Origin: Nocardioides faecalis
Lineage (GTDB): Bacteria > Actinomycetota > Actinomycetes > Propionibacteriales > Nocardioidaceae
DNA length: 64,000 nucleotides
Assembly (NCBI RefSeq): GCF_018388425.1
Contig: NZ_CP074406.1
Coordinates: forward strand, 186,001-250,000
Direction: 5' to 3'
The position numbers and the translations under genes were made by a program. The notes under the pieces are model-generated. The model had not been told where the DNA came from. It saw only the letters and a program-made list of their open reading frames with translations, and did not search any database. Numbering within the stretch: position 1 is the stretch's first letter; each line of letters starts with the position of its first letter. This document shows positions 24,936-32,676 of the stretch, piece after piece.

Positions 24936-25664
24936 GTGAGCACCGACCCCTTCGCCTGGCTGATCTCGCTGGAGGGTGTGCCGTCGGGCTTCGCCGGCGC
25001 CCGCGACGGCATCGACGTGATGCTGCGCGACCGCGGGCTGCGTCGTACCAGCCCGGAGCTGACCGCGGAGTCCCTGCTGCGCGGGGCCCACGCCAGCGCC
25101 GTGCTCGAGGGCTCCGCCTCCTCCCTGGCGCAGGTGCGCGCCGGTGAGGGCGACGAGATCGCCCGCGACGCCGTGCGGGTCGCCACCGAGCTGTTGTCCC
25201 TGCTGCCGGTGCTGCGCCGCCAGCCGTTGCAGGCGCTCGCCCGGATCCACACCCTCGCCGCGCGCGGGGTGCTGCCCGACGAGATGCTCGGCCGGCCGCG
25301 ACCCGGCGACTCCGCCTCCCGGTTGCGCGGCATCGCCGACCTGATCACCGCCCCCACCCAGGCGCCCGCGCTGGCGGTGGCCGCGGTGGTGCACGCCGAG
25401 CTGGTCACCGCCGCGCCGTTCGGCTCGCACAACGGCATCGTCGCCCGGGCCACCGAGCGGCTGCTGCTCGCCGCCAAGGGCGTGGACGAGAAGTCGCTGG
25501 TGGTGCCGGAGGCGGCGCACCTGGCGCTGCGGCCGGCGTACGAGTCGAACCTGCGCGGCTGGGCCGACGGCGGGCCGGCGGGCATGCACTCCTGGCTGCT
25601 CTACGCCACCGAGGCCTACTCGGCGGCCGCGGAGGCGAGCCCGCTGGTGCGCGACGCGGAATGA
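24936..25664 (+). CDS. Fic-fold protein with degenerate active site (Rv3662c-type, often annotated oxidoreductase)
   Basis: 242 residues from GTG 24936. Residues 160-171 (APFGSHNGIVAR) align with the Fic signature HPFx(D/E)GNGRxxR, but the catalytic His is Ala, the acidic residue is Ser and the first Arg is Ile; P, F, N, G and the last Arg remain. Residues 55-60 (SAVLEG) match the class II inhibitory-helix motif (S/T)xxxE(G/N). So the fold and the inhibitory Glu are kept while the chemistry for AMP transfer is probably lost. It sits in the conserved actinobacterial block with an HAD hydrolase and Ssd. Role unknown; no sign of redox-cofactor motifs. Confidence 0.7.
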   Translation: MSTDPFAWLISLEGVPSGFAGARDGIDVMLRDRGLRRTSPELTAESLLRGAHASAVLEGSASSLAQVRAGEGDEIARDAVRVATELLSLLPVLRRQPLQALARIHTLAARGVLPDEMLGRPRPGDSASRLRGIADLITAPTQAPALAVAAVVHAELVTAAPFGSHNGIVARATERLLLAAKGVDEKSLVVPEAAHLALRPAYESNLRGWADGGPAGMHSWLLYATEAYSAAAEASPLVRDAE

Positions 25665-25676
25665 TCCGGGCATGCA

Positions 25677-25712
25677 GGTGGCACCCGAATCACGCATGAC
25701 TCGAGTGCCACC
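25677..25712 (-). terminator. 3' hairpin of the candidate Ms1-like RNA
   Basis: Arms GGTGGCAC and GTGCCACC, extendable past one mismatch by CGA/TCG, enclose a 12-base loop. It starts 13 bp from the Fic-fold stop codon and could terminate both the minus-strand RNA and the converging plus-strand gene. Confidence 0.55.
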
Positions 25713-25940
25713 GCCGGCACGTGAGCCGTGGGCTACCAAGCGTGCATCGGTTTGCTGCGCCGGAGCTTGTCCGGGATGCAAGCGCCCAATTCGGAAGGGT
25801 AGACCGCCGCGTGGGTACTCCGGATCACGTGCTGCTCTTGTTGTTGTCTGGTCCCTTTGTACGCCCCTGAACAGGCACCTTCAAGGGGTTGAAATTCCCC
25901 TCCGTGAAGCGCACGGTGGGAGGTTGGGGCCACCTGTTTC
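25677..25940 (-). ncRNA. Candidate Ms1 / scr3559-type 6S-like RNA
   Basis: The 320-bp gap between the Fic-fold gene and the HAD hydrolase is clearly less GC-rich than its surroundings and has no convincing gene. In Mycobacterium the 6S-like RNA Ms1 (MTS2823) lies between the homologues of these same two genes (Rv3661 and Rv3662c), and Streptomyces scr3559 is at the corresponding place; there it reads in the same direction as the HAD gene. Seen here on the minus strand: a stem-loop CUUC-AGGGG / CCCCU-GAAG (25909-25879), pairing potential between CCACCG near 25917 and CGGUGG near 25712, and a long 3' hairpin at 25712-25677. Ms1 binds RNA polymerase core without sigma. The ends given are estimates; the call rests on synteny plus structure. 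Confidence 0.6.
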
Positions 25941-25984
25941 TCGGGGCCGAACCGGCCCTCGAAGGAGATCGCGCGCGGCAGCGC

Positions 25985-26794
25985 TCAGGCGCTGATCAGC
26001 CGGCGCCGGGCGCCGACCCACACCGCGGCGCCGACGGCCACGGCGCCACCGACCGCGAGCGCGGCCAGTGTGGGCTTGGGCGGCGGCAGGTGCAGCCTCG
26101 ACTGCAGCGCCACCGGCCGGCTGAACGTCAGCACCGGCCACTCCCGGGCGGTAGCCTCGCGGCGCAGCTCCTTGTCCGGGTTGACCGCATACGGGTGGCC
26201 GACGGCCTCCAGCATCGGCACGTCGGTGATGGAGTCGGAGTAGGCCCAGCACTGCTCGAGGTCGTAGCCCTCGGAGGCGGCCAGGTCGCGGATCGCGCGG
26301 GCCTTCTCCTCGGCGTAGGCGTAGTACTCGATCTCGCCGGTGTAGTGGCCGTCGTCGACGGCGAGCCGGGTGGCGACGACCCGGTCGGCCCCCAGCAGGG
26401 CACCGATCGGCTCCACCACCTCGCTGCCGGAGGTGGAGACGATGACGACGTCGCGGCCGGCCGCACGGTGCTCCTCGATGAGGCGGACCGCCTCGTCGTA
26501 GACCAGCGGGTCGACCACGTTGTGCAGGGTGTCGGCCACGATCTCGCGGACCGTGGACACGTCCCAGCCGGCGGTCAGCTGCGACATGAACTGCCGCATC
26601 TTCTCCACCTGGTCGTGGTCGGCGCCGCCCACCATGAACACGAACTGGGCGTAGGCCGAGCGCAGCACCGAGCGCCGCGAGATCAACCCGCCGGCCTGGA
26701 AGGGCTTGCTGAAGGCCAGCACGCTCGACTTCGCGATGATCGTCTTGTCGAGGTCGAAGAACGCCGCGGTGCGCGGCGTGCCGGCGGAGGCCAT
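25985..26794 (-). CDS. HAD-IB family phosphatase (SerB-like) with C-terminal membrane segment
   Basis: 269 residues. HAD motif I FFDLDKTII (residues 12-20), motif II VIVSTSGSE, motif III Lys in YYAYAEEKARAI, motif IV YSDSITDVPML. This is the HAD-IB subfamily with a helical cap, related to phosphoserine phosphatase. The C-terminus has an Ala/Val/Gly-rich hydrophobic stretch (about 243-263) ending in Arg residues, so it may be membrane-tethered. Orthologue by position of Rv3661/SCO3558-type proteins; the substrate is not established. Divergent from ssd. Confidence 0.85.
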   Translation of the reverse strand: MASAGTPRTAAFFDLDKTIIAKSSVLAFSKPFQAGGLISRRSVLRSAYAQFVFMVGGADHDQVEKMRQFMSQLTAGWDVSTVREIVADTLHNVVDPLVYDEAVRLIEEHRAAGRDVVIVSTSGSEVVEPIGALLGADRVVATRLAVDDGHYTGEIEYYAYAEEKARAIRDLAASEGYDLEQCWAYSDSITDVPMLEAVGHPYAVNPDKELRREATAREWPVLTFSRPVALQSRLHLPPPKPTLAALAVGGAVAVGAAVWVGARRRLISA

Positions 26795-26942
26795 GGCGCC
26801 ATCGTAGGCCGCAGGCCCGACGCCGAGGCGTTAGCGGCTCGGCGGGTCCCGCAGCCCTCCACAGCCACGGACCCGCGCCCAGGTGTGCACAGGGGCGCGG
26901 AGCCCTGGCGTGCCCGGGGCGTCGTACGGCGAGGAGGCCGGC

Positions 26943-28130
26943 ATGACTCCACGCAGGCCCGACCCCCGTCCCGACTCCCGTCCTGACCTGGCGGCCGACC
27001 CCGCCACCGCACACCCGCCGCTGGTGATCAGCGCCGACGAGACGCTGCTCGCTGAGCTGCTCGCGCTGGCGGCGGCCGCCGACGTCACCCCGGTGGTGGT
27101 GCGCGACCCGGTGAGCGCGCTGGGCGCTTGGAGCCGGGCACCCGTCGTCCTCGTCGGCGCCGACCTGGCCGACGCGATGGCCCGGGTCGCACCGGACCGG
27201 CGGCCGCGGACGTACCTGGTCAGCGCCGGCCGCGCACCCGACGAGGTGTTCCGCACCGCGCTGCACCTGGGCGCCGAGCAGGTGGTCGAGCTGAGCGGCT
27301 CCGCCGCCTGGCTGGTCGAGCTGCTCGCCGACCTCACCGAGCACCTGCCCGGACGCGGCCGGGTGATCGGGGTGATCGGCGGCAGCGGCGGCGCCGGGGC
27401 GACCACCCTGGCCTGCGCGCTCGGCCAGACCGCCGCGCGCCGCGGCCCGGCCGTGGTGATCGACTGCGACCCCCAGGGCCCGGGCCTGGACCGGATGCTC
27501 GGCGTGGAGCGGCACGACGGGTTCCGCTGGGACGCGCTGTGCCAGACCACGGGCCGCCTCTCCGCCCGCGCGCTGCGGGAGGCGTTGCCGCGGCGTGACG
27601 GCCTCGGCGTGCTGTCCTGGTACGTCGACGGGCGGGTCGCCACGCTGCAGGCCTTCGCCGTGCGGGAGGCGCTGTCGGCGGCGCGGCGCGGCCACGAGGT
27701 GGTCGTGGTGGACCTGCCCCGCTCCCGCGACCCGCTGGTCGACGAGGTCGCCGCACGCTGCGACGAGCTGCTGGTGGTGACCGTCGGCAGCGTCGTCGGG
27801 GTGGCCGGGGCGGCGCGGATGCGCAGCCGGTTCGCCGAGCACCCCGGTGCCGGGCTGGTGCTGCGCGGCGAGACGTTCACCGCCGCCGAGGTGCAGCGTG
27901 CCGTCGGGCTGCCCGTGCTGGCCCACATGCGCGACCAGCGCGGCCTGGCGGAGTCCGTGGACCTCGGGCTGGGGCCGCTGCGCTCCGCGCGGGGCCCGCT
28001 GGCCCGCGCCGCCGCCCGGATCCTGAGCACCGATCCCGCGCCCGGCCCGGGCGAGACCGTCACCGCCGTTGGCGCTCCCGCTGGTGCGCGGGACGGCATG
28101 GGCAGCCTCGGCCCCGGGGCGGCGGCATGA
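26943..28130 (+). CDS. ssd: Septum-site-determining-like protein Ssd (CpaE/MinD family, Tad locus)
   Basis: 395 residues from ATG 26943, with AGGAGG six bases upstream. Residues 25-120 resemble a receiver-like CpaE N-domain; the C-terminal ATPase-like domain begins VIGVIGGSGGAGATTLACAL (near residue 140). The deviant Walker A lacks both the signature Lys and the P-loop Lys of MinD/ParA (G and A instead), as is common in actinobacterial Ssd. Later motifs VVIDCDPQGPGLDRM and VVVVDLPRSRDP resemble Walker A' and B. Roles proposed for the family are in cell-division control and positioning of the Tad pilus. First gene of the Tad operon; ATGA overlap with tadA. Confidence 0.83.
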   Translation: MTPRRPDPRPDSRPDLAADPATAHPPLVISADETLLAELLALAAAADVTPVVVRDPVSALGAWSRAPVVLVGADLADAMARVAPDRRPRTYLVSAGRAPDEVFRTALHLGAEQVVELSGSAAWLVELLADLTEHLPGRGRVIGVIGGSGGAGATTLACALGQTAARRGPAVVIDCDPQGPGLDRMLGVERHDGFRWDALCQTTGRLSARALREALPRRDGLGVLSWYVDGRVATLQAFAVREALSAARRGHEVVVVDLPRSRDPLVDEVAARCDELLVVTVGSVVGVAGAARMRSRFAEHPGAGLVLRGETFTAAEVQRAVGLPVLAHMRDQRGLAESVDLGLGPLRSARGPLARAAARILSTDPAPGPGETVTAVGAPAGARDGMGSLGPGAAA

Positions 28131-29293
28131 TCGCGGGCGTGCCGGCCGGCCTGGTCGAGGAGGTACGGCGCCGGCTCGCGGCCGGCGAGGGCACGCTCAC
28201 CCCGCACCGGGTGGCCGAGGCGCTGCGGGCCGCCGGTCGCCCGGTGGGCGATGCCACCGTGCTCGCCGTCTACGAGGCGCTGCACCGCGACGTCGCGGGC
28301 GCGGGGGTCCTCGAGCCGTTGCTGCGGCTGCCCGGGGTGAGCGACGTGCTGGTCAACGGTCCTGGACCGGTCCGGATCGACCGGGGCAGCGGGCTGGAGG
28401 AGACCGACGTCGTGCTGCCCGACGAGGACGCCTGCCGCCGGCTCGCGCAGCGACTGGTCGCCACCGGCGGCCGGCGGGTCGACGACGCCGCGCCGTGGGC
28501 CGACGTACGGCTGCCGGACGGCACCCGCTGCCACGCGGTGCTGGCCCCGCTCGCCCAGCCCGGCACGGCGATCTCGCTGCGGGTGCCGCGCCGCGGCGGG
28601 TTCACCCTCGACGAGCTCGCCGCGGCCGGCGCGCTCGGCGGTGAGGGCCGCGAGCTGCTGGGCCAGGTCGTCGACGCGCGGCTGGCCTTCCTGGTCAGCG
28701 GCGGCACCGGCACCGGGAAGACCACCCTGCTCGCCGCGATGCTGGGCGAGGTCCCCGCCGGCGAGCGGATCGTCGTCGTCGAGGACGCCGCCGAGCTGCG
28801 ACCGGACCATCCGCAGGTCGTGGGGCTGGAGGCACGACCGGCGAACCTCGAGGGAGCTGGCGCCGTGCTGCTGCGCGACCTGGTCCGGCAGGCGCTGCGG
28901 ATGCGTCCGGACCGGCTCGTGGTCGGCGAGGTCCGCGACGCCGCCGTGGTCGACCTGCTCGCCGCGATGAACACCGGCCACGAGGGCGGCTGCGGCACCC
29001 TGCACGCCAACTCCGCCGCCGACGTGCCGGCGCGCGTGGAGGCGTTGGCGCTCACCGCCGGGCTGGGCCGCGAGGCCGCGCACAGCCAGCTCGTCTCCGC
29101 GCTCGACGTCGTGCTCCACGTGGTGCGCGAGCGCGGCACCGGGCGGCGCCGGCTGGCCCAGGTCGCGGTGCTGCAGCGCGAGCCCGCCGGCACCGTGCGG
29201 ACCGTGCCGGCCGCCACCTTCGACGCCGCGGGCGTGCTGCAGCCGGGCCCGGGCGCGCGGCGGCTGATCGACCTGTTGGACGGTCGCCGGTGA
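28127..29293 (+). CDS. tadA: TadA/CpaF secretion ATPase
   Basis: 388 residues. Hexameric type II/IV secretion ATPase that powers Flp/Tad pilus assembly from the cytoplasmic face. Seen: N-terminal LPGVSDVLVNGPGPVRIDRG, Walker A SGGTGTGKTTLLAAM (about residues 188-202), Asp box VVVEDAAELRPDHPQ, Walker B RPDRLVVGEVRDAAVVDLL, and His box TGHEGGCGTLHANSA. Start overlaps the ssd stop (ATGA) and its own stop overlaps tadB (GTGA). Confidence 0.93.
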   Translation: MIAGVPAGLVEEVRRRLAAGEGTLTPHRVAEALRAAGRPVGDATVLAVYEALHRDVAGAGVLEPLLRLPGVSDVLVNGPGPVRIDRGSGLEETDVVLPDEDACRRLAQRLVATGGRRVDDAAPWADVRLPDGTRCHAVLAPLAQPGTAISLRVPRRGGFTLDELAAAGALGGEGRELLGQVVDARLAFLVSGGTGTGKTTLLAAMLGEVPAGERIVVVEDAAELRPDHPQVVGLEARPANLEGAGAVLLRDLVRQALRMRPDRLVVGEVRDAAVVDLLAAMNTGHEGGCGTLHANSAADVPARVEALALTAGLGREAAHSQLVSALDVVLHVVRERGTGRRRLAQVAVLQREPAGTVRTVPAATFDAAGVLQPGPGARRLIDLLDGRR

Positions 29294-30120
29294 GCGCCGA
29301 GGTGGTGCCCGGGTCGGCGGTGGCACTCGCGGTGGCCGCGGTGGCGAGCGCGCTGCTCGGCGCGCTGCTGGTGCCCGCCCGCGGCGGTGGGCTCGGCGGG
29401 GCCGGGTGGCCCGGCGGCGGTGCGGGGCGGGGTCGGGTCGTCGTACTGCTCGGGGGTGGGGGCGTGGCCACCTGGACGGTCCTCGCCGGCTCGGCACGCT
29501 GGCTGGTGCTGGCAGTGCTCGCCGCGGCGCTGGTCGCCGGTGCCGCCCGGCTGCTCACCGCACGGCGGCGGGAGCGGCGTGCGGCCGGCGGCCGGGCCCG
29601 GGTGGTGGAGCTCTGCGAGGCGCTGCAGGCCGAGCTCGCGGCAGGGCTCAGCGTCCCCGCCGCGCTGGAACGGGCCGCGATGCCGTGGCCGGCGGTGGCA
29701 CCGGCGGCCCGGGCAGCGCTCGGCGGCGGTGACGTGGCGCGTGCGCTGCGAGCGGTGGCGGCCGAGGAGCCCGGAGCCGGCTCGCTGCGCGTGGTCGCCG
29801 CGGCCTGGCAGGTGGCGCACCGCACCGGGCACGGCCTGGCCGACGCGATCGGCCGGGTGGCCGAGGACCTGCGGGCCGCCGAGCAGACCCGACGCGTCGT
29901 CGCGGGGGAGCTGGCGTCGGCGCGGGCCACCGCCCGGCTGCTCGCGGTGCTGCCGGTGCTGGCGCTGGCGATGGGGTCGGGCGCCGGTGCGGACCCCTGG
30001 GGTTTCCTGCTCGGACACCCGGTCGGTCTGGGCTGCCTCGGCGCCGGGCTGGGGCTCGCCTACGCCGGCCTGGCGTGGATCGACGCCCTCGCCGGCGCCG
30101 TCGAGCGGGACGCCGGATGA
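29290..30120 (+). CDS. tadB: TadB-type pilus assembly membrane protein
   Basis: 276 residues with hydrophobic segments at the N-terminus (about 8-27, 50-86) and C-terminus (about 215-260) and the T2SSF/GspF-type cytoplasmic domain between (CEALQAELAAGLSVPAALERA and GLADAIGRVAEDLRAAEQTRR). With TadC it forms the inner-membrane platform of the Tad pilus machine. Overlaps both neighbours by four bases. Confidence 0.88.
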   Translation: MSAEVVPGSAVALAVAAVASALLGALLVPARGGGLGGAGWPGGGAGRGRVVVLLGGGGVATWTVLAGSARWLVLAVLAAALVAGAARLLTARRRERRAAGGRARVVELCEALQAELAAGLSVPAALERAAMPWPAVAPAARAALGGGDVARALRAVAAEEPGAGSLRVVAAAWQVAHRTGHGLADAIGRVAEDLRAAEQTRRVVAGELASARATARLLAVLPVLALAMGSGAGADPWGFLLGHPVGLGCLGAGLGLAYAGLAWIDALAGAVERDAG

Positions 30121-30875
30121 GCGCCGGGGGCCTCGCCCTGCTGGCCGCGGTGCTCGCGGTGGCGGGGGCGTTGGCGCTGCTCGGGGCACGGCCTGCCTTG
30201 CCGCCACCACCTGGGTCGGGTGCGGTGCCCCCAGGACCTGGGGCCGGGGCCGGCTCGGTCGGGGAGCCGCCGGACGGCCTGCTGCGTCGCGGCCGCGCGG
30301 TGTGGGCGCTGCTCGCCGGCGCCGGTGCGGGGGTCGTGCTGGGTGGTCCGCTGGCGGTGCCGATCGGCCTCGCCGCGAGCGGGATGGTGTGGGTCGTGGC
30401 GGGGCGCCTGGAGCCACCGGGTGCCCGCCGGCGCCGCGAGCAGGTACGACGCGACCTGCCGCACCTGGTCAGCCTGCTCGGTGCGGCCCTGCGCGCCGGG
30501 CTGGCGCCACCTCAGGCGCTGGGCGTGGTGGGCCGGGCGCTGCCGGGGCCCGCCGCCGACCGGCTCGCCCCGCTGGCCGCGCGGCTGGAGCTGGGCGGGG
30601 ACGCGGCCGCGATCTGGTCGTCCTTGGGCGGCGACCCGGAGCTGGGGCCGCTGGGCAGGGCGCTGGCGCGGGCCCACCGCACCGGCGCGCCCGTCGTCGC
30701 GGTCATCGATCGGCTCGCCGACGAGCTGGCGCACCGCGGCCGGGCCGAGGTCGAGGACCGCGCCCGTGCGGTCGGGGTGCGGGCCGCGGTGCCGCTGGGG
30801 CTGTGCCTGCTGCCGTCGTTCCTGCTGCTGGGCATCGTGCCGCTCGCTGTCTCCCTGGCCTCGACGATCGGGTGA
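30117..30875 (+). CDS. tadC: TadC-type pilus assembly membrane protein
   Basis: 252 residues from ATG 30117 (ATGA overlap). N-terminal membrane helix, a Pro/Gly-rich linker, a hydrophobic pair (about 65-95), then a GspF domain with RRDLPHLVSLLGAALRAGLAP and AHRTGAPVVAVIDRLADELAHRGRA, and a C-terminal helix pair. Second platform subunit of the Tad machine. The next gene is 154 bp away; that gap has no clear signal apart from the pilin ribosome-binding site. Confidence 0.87.
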   Translation: MSAGGLALLAAVLAVAGALALLGARPALPPPPGSGAVPPGPGAGAGSVGEPPDGLLRRGRAVWALLAGAGAGVVLGGPLAVPIGLAASGMVWVVAGRLEPPGARRRREQVRRDLPHLVSLLGAALRAGLAPPQALGVVGRALPGPAADRLAPLAARLELGGDAAAIWSSLGGDPELGPLGRALARAHRTGAPVVAVIDRLADELAHRGRAEVEDRARAVGVRAAVPLGLCLLPSFLLLGIVPLAVSLASTIG

Positions 30876-31029
30876 GCCCCTGTCCCGCGCGGTGCCCGCC
30901 GGAGAGCGCCGGGCTGTGGAGCGGACGACACCTGCACAAACGGTCCCCGGGCCGCTGCAGGGCCCGGCCGGTGCCGCGCATCCTCGACCAGCGGCCGCAC
31001 CCGGCGGCCGCTGGTCGAAGGAGATCCTC

Positions 31030-31284
31030 ATGCCCCAGCCCCAGCCCCAGCCCCAGCCCCAGCCCCAGCCCTGCCGTGCCGCCCGCCCCGCCGTCGACCC
31101 CGCCGTCGACCCCGCTCGGAGCGAGCGGAATGAGCGTGGCGTCACGACCGCGGAGTACGCCGTCGCCACCGCGGCCGGCGCCGGGTTCGCCGGCCTGCTC
31201 TACAAGATGCTCAGCGGCGGCTTCGGCAACGAGCTGCTCACCACCCTGTTCGACCACGTGCTGAACCTGCTCGGGGTGCGGTGA
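31030..31284 (+). CDS. Flp-type pilin, DUF4244 family, with Pro-Gln repeat leader
   Basis: 84 residues from ATG 31030, with AAGGAG seven bases upstream. Residues 2-13 are six Pro-Gln pairs encoded by a CCCCAG hexanucleotide repeat, followed by a charged segment (DPARSERNERG) and the pilin-like hydrophobic helix beginning GVTTAEYAVATAAGAGFAGL with the Glu five residues after the likely cleavage Gly. DUF4244 proteins are the pilin-like subunits of actinobacterial Tad loci. No prepilin peptidase is encoded nearby. Overlaps tadE by GTGA. Confidence 0.8.
   Translation: MPQPQPQPQPQPQPCRAARPAVDPAVDPARSERNERGVTTAEYAVATAAGAGFAGLLYKMLSGGFGNELLTTLFDHVLNLLGVR
31033..31068 (+). repeat. Hexanucleotide repeat (CCCCAG) x6
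   Basis: Six perfect direct copies immediately after the pilin start codon, encoding Pro-Gln pairs. Copy-number changes would alter the leader by two residues without shifting the frame. Confidence 0.95.
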
Positions 31285-31703
31285 CCCGCCACCACCGCCG
31301 CCATCACCGCCGCCGCCGCTGGCGTCGTCGGGGTGGTGAGCGCGGCGCGGTCACCGCCGAGCTCGCCCTCGGGCTGCCGCTGCTGCTGGTCCTGACCGCG
31401 GCGCTGGTCTGGCTGCTCGCGGTGGGCGTGGCTCAGCTGCGCACCGTCGACGCGGCCCGGGAGAGCGCCCGTGCTCTGGCCCGCGGCGACGACCCCGCAG
31501 CGGCGGTGGCGCTCGGGCAGCGGGTGGCCCCCGACGGCGTACGGATCAGCGTGCGCCGCGACGGCGAGCGGGTCGTCGTCGCCGCGCGGGGACGGATGCG
31601 CGGACCCGGCGGCCTGCTCCGGCTCACCGGCGTCGTGCTGCAGGCCGAGGCCGTGGCGCTCGCCGAGGAGTCGGCGGAGTCGCCGGTGGGGGCGGGCCCG
31701 TGA
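31281..31703 (+). CDS. TadE-like minor pilin (helicase/secretion neighbourhood)
   Basis: 140 residues from GTG 31281. A His/Arg-rich basic leader (RHHRRHHRRRRWRRRGGERG) precedes the pseudopilin helix GAVTAELALGLPLLLVLTAA, with Glu at position +5 relative to the likely processing site, then an alpha/beta extracellular domain containing AARESARALARG. Part of the Tad pilus. Start and stop overlap the neighbouring genes. Confidence 0.82.
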   Translation: MTRHHRRHHRRRRWRRRGGERGAVTAELALGLPLLLVLTAALVWLLAVGVAQLRTVDAARESARALARGDDPAAAVALGQRVAPDGVRISVRRDGERVVVAARGRMRGPGGLLRLTGVVLQAEAVALAEESAESPVGAGP

Positions 31704-32281
31704 GCCCGACCCGCCGCAGCGGCGCCGCCCTGCCCACCTCTCGGAACGACGGGCCGACCCGCACCGTCGGCGTGGCCGGGCTGGGACCGGGCCCGGCGAG
31801 CGACGGTGCGGTGCGGTGCGTGGCCACCAGCAGGCCGGAGCCGAACAGGATGAGGAAGGGGCGCAGATTCATGCTGCCGAGTGAATCCGCCCCCGGCGCG
31901 GCGGTCATCGCTGATCGTGGGGACACCCCGACCGTCCCGACCGGTCAGCGGGGCGCCGCGACGGTGCTCGTGGTGGCGATGTGCGGGGTGCTCCTCCTCG
32001 TCGGCGCCGGCACGGGCGTGGTCGCGGCCCTGGTGGTGGCGCACCGGCAGGCCCAGGGCGCCGCGGACCTGGCGGCGCTGGCGGGCGCCACGGTCCTCGC
32101 CGAGCCCGGGAGGGGCGATCCGTGCGGGGCGGCCGGTGAGGTCGCCGCCGCCAACGGCGCCGCGCTCGTCTCGTGCACGGTGCAGGGCCAGGACGTGCTG
32201 GTCGAGGTCAGCGTCGCCGGCCCGCGCTGGCTGGGCCAGGTCGAGGACCTGCGAGGGGAGGCCCGGGCCGGGCCCGTCTGA
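31700..32281 (+). CDS. TadG-like / Rv3654c-type secreted protein of the Tad locus
   Basis: 193 residues if GTG 31700 (GTGA overlap) is used; ATG 31850 and ATG 31871 are alternatives that would give about 143 and 136 residues. The conserved part begins RGAATVLVVAMCGVLLLVGAG (pilin-like helix with Gly-Ala cleavage context), followed by AHRQAQGAADLAALAGA and a small domain with three cysteines. Rv3654c-type proteins are short before this helix, so the 60-80 residue leader predicted from GTG 31700 is unusual; the true start is uncertain. Last plus-strand gene of the Tad operon. Confidence 0.72.
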   Translation: MSPTRRSGAALPTSRNDGPTRTVGVAGLGPGPASDGAVRCVATSRPEPNRMRKGRRFMLPSESAPGAAVIADRGDTPTVPTGQRGAATVLVVAMCGVLLLVGAGTGVVAALVVAHRQAQGAADLAALAGATVLAEPGRGDPCGAAGEVAAANGAALVSCTVQGQDVLVEVSVAGPRWLGQVEDLRGEARAGPV

Positions 32282-32283
32282 GA

Positions 32284-32607
32284 TCAGGCGCCGTCGTCGG
32301 CCTGGCGGCGCCTGTCGTACTCGACGTTCTCCAGCTTCCCGGACAGCTCCTCGAGGCGCTTGCGCTCCTGGTGCCGCCGCCAGTTCTGCTTCGCGCCGAC
32401 CTTGGTGCACCACAGCCCGGACAGCACGAGCACGGCACAGGCGACACCGAGGAGGAAGACCGCGGTCGCCGACATCTCGATGCCGAGGAAGGTCGCGTGC
32501 ACCTCGGAGCGACCGCCGCTGGAGACCGCCTCGGTGTCCGTGCCGAACAGACCGGCGAGGATGCCGAGCGCTCCGATCAGGATCAGGATCACTCCGACGA
32601 CCACCAT
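32284..32607 (-). CDS. Small two-helix membrane protein, function unknown
   Basis: 107 residues. Membrane helices at about 2-21 and 48-67, an outer loop (TDTEAVSSGGRSEVHATFLG), then a charged, probably coiled-coil cytoplasmic tail (WRRHQERKRLEELSGKLENVEYDRRR). It converges on the TadG-like gene with a 2-bp gap and lies downstream of the DEAD-box helicase gene's end, read on the same strand as that helicase but upstream in the opposite sense. I do not recognise a named family. Confidence 0.7.
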   Translation of the reverse strand: MVVVGVILILIGALGILAGLFGTDTEAVSSGGRSEVHATFLGIEMSATAVFLLGVACAVLVLSGLWCTKVGAKQNWRRHQERKRLEELSGKLENVEYDRRRQADDGA

Positions 32608-32676
32608 GGGACCACCTCGTCGTTCTTCGTCGAACTTCGTCGGACTCGTCCCAACCGGACGGCCGTCTCGTCCACG

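Noticed and set aside
25733-25933. A 66-codon minus-strand frame in the Ms1-like gap
   Set aside because: Codon use is unlike the genes around it, and the region has RNA-like stems in the place where Ms1 is known elsewhere; I read it as non-coding.
31624-31926. A minus-strand frame with a hydrophobic helix antisense to tadE/tadG
   Set aside because: No ribosome-binding site and overlap with two Tad genes; noted as an oddity only.
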